Assembly: GCA_905250885.1 (NCBI GenBank)
Contig: CAJNOQ010000227.1
Coordinates: 1 to 61,863 of the forward strand
From: Didymodactylos carnosus
Taxonomy: Eukaryota > Rotifera > Eurotatoria > Philodinida > Philodinidae
Direction: 5' to 3'
DNA length: 61,863 nt
Every line of letters begins with the position of its first letter. Position 1 is the stretch's first letter. The notes beneath the pieces are model-generated. The model saw only the letters and a list, made by a program, of their open reading frames with translations, was not told the origin of the DNA and made no database searches. Of the stretch, positions 61,301-61,863 are shown in pieces. A program made the translations under genes and the position numbers.

Positions 61301-61863
61301 TACAGAATTACATTAGAAAATCAATTTTAAAATATTGTAGAAATTTTAGAATCTATCAATATCTATTTTGTTTACTAATAAAGTGTAATCCTGTTGTCAA
61401 ATATTCAAATCTACATTCCATATATTTTGTATTTCGAGTAATATGAATTAGTTAAAAATTATTCACAAACATACGTAGGGCATACCAAAAGTAATGACGC
61501 CATCACTTTATTTCCTTATAGAAAGCTTGAGAAAATTTTCTTTTTTTATGCAGTTATAGACAAAACGACGCTCTATTTTTCTATGCTATTTCATCACTAT
61601 TCACCTGATGTCATAATTATAAAATTTCGATAAGACCTGTTGTTTTCGCATGTGTGATGGTAACATGAATGCTCGTGAGTATTTTTTGAATAACTCTTCA
61701 TAGAAACAAGATAGAGAAGTGCGGTTTTTACGGGTAGAAAGAGGAGATGAAGATGCATCGAATCGTATATTAAGATTTTTCTAGTATGATTTTCGAAGTT
61801 TTTTTTTATTCAATTTTCTAACCGTCTGAAAAATGCATTTTTAATGAAAAAAAGCAAAAAGCA
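58313..61863. other. Gene-free stretch at the window end (possible ASCC2 intron)
   Basis: No exon of ASCC2 or any other gene recognised on either strand. If the ASCC2 N-terminus lies beyond the window, this is a single intron of more than 3.5 kb, exceptional here. A degenerate CGAAACG hairpin motif is present near 60023-60050. The frame at 61216-61446 has no recognisable content. Confidence 0.55.
60023..60050 (-). repeat. Degenerate hammerhead-like stem with CGAAACG box
   Basis: On the minus strand: GACTA, an eight-base loop, TAGTC, then GAAACGTTAAA, the same order and the same GAAACGTTAAA 3' flank as the copy at 31251-31280. The CTGATGA box has been lost. Confidence 0.35.

Noticed and set aside
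61480..61863. Mariner-like phrase cataccaaaagtaatgacg near the window end
   Set aside because: Only one candidate end is visible and the partner end would lie outside the window.
1..61863. tRNA, rRNA, CRISPR arrays, bacterial-type operons or viral genes
   Set aside because: None seen on either strand; all recognised genes are split or single-exon animal genes.

Overview
This window is nuclear DNA from an animal. It is AT-rich, all 77 introns I could place follow GT-AG, and most of them are only about 50-180 bp. The gene content is metazoan: RPL13, COX11, BBS7, RENBP, a casein kinase 1 gamma, WDSUB1, CMPK1, IMMP2L, a Tudor-domain protein, IQCB1/NPHP5 and ASCC2. AT content, very small introns and many small DNA-transposon remnants fit a spiralian, and a rotifer (perhaps bdelloid) is my best guess. 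That guess is inference; no marker in the window proves it.

Layout. 1-4.2 kb, plus strand: RPL13 (two exons) and intronless COX11. 4.36-10.84 kb, minus strand: a complete 19-exon BBS7. Its one large intron (5210-7983) contains a complete second gene, RENBP, on the same strand. 11.5-16 kb, minus strand: a two-exon membrane protein with fasciclin-like repeats, then an intronless CK1-gamma kinase whose stop codon abuts a 324-bp inverted repeat. 17.7-18.1 kb: a three-exon gene for an 82-residue protein I cannot name. 20.2-26.1 kb, plus strand: a hAT-type element, WDSUB1, CMPK1 and IMMP2L. 29.1-35.2 kb, plus strand: a two-Tudor-domain protein, one intron of which carries a nest of three mobile elements, then a small protein with a mitochondrial-type leader and an amphipathic tail. 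35.8-51.6 kb, minus strand: IQCB1 (13 exons) and a 17-exon, 1254-residue coiled-coil protein. 57.2-58.3 kb, minus strand: the C-terminal exons of ASCC2. The rest is intergenic DNA with scattered repeats.

Functional themes. BBS7 (a BBSome subunit) and IQCB1/NPHP5 (ciliary transition zone) are both ciliary, and the long coiled-coil protein next to IQCB1 could be centrosomal or ciliary. RPL13 and ASCC2 act in translation and ribosome quality control. COX11, IMMP2L and probably the 188-residue protein act in mitochondria. The Tudor protein is of the kind that acts with Piwi/piRNA machinery. There is no operon logic; neighbours appear independent.

Exon models were built by hand. Each junction was checked for GT-AG, for phase agreement and, where I recognised the protein, for agreement with the known family sequence. 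Most sums give total lengths close to those of the vertebrate orthologues (BBS7 720, RENBP 428, CMPK1 195 and IMMP2L 173 residues). I found no tRNA, rRNA or CRISPR array.
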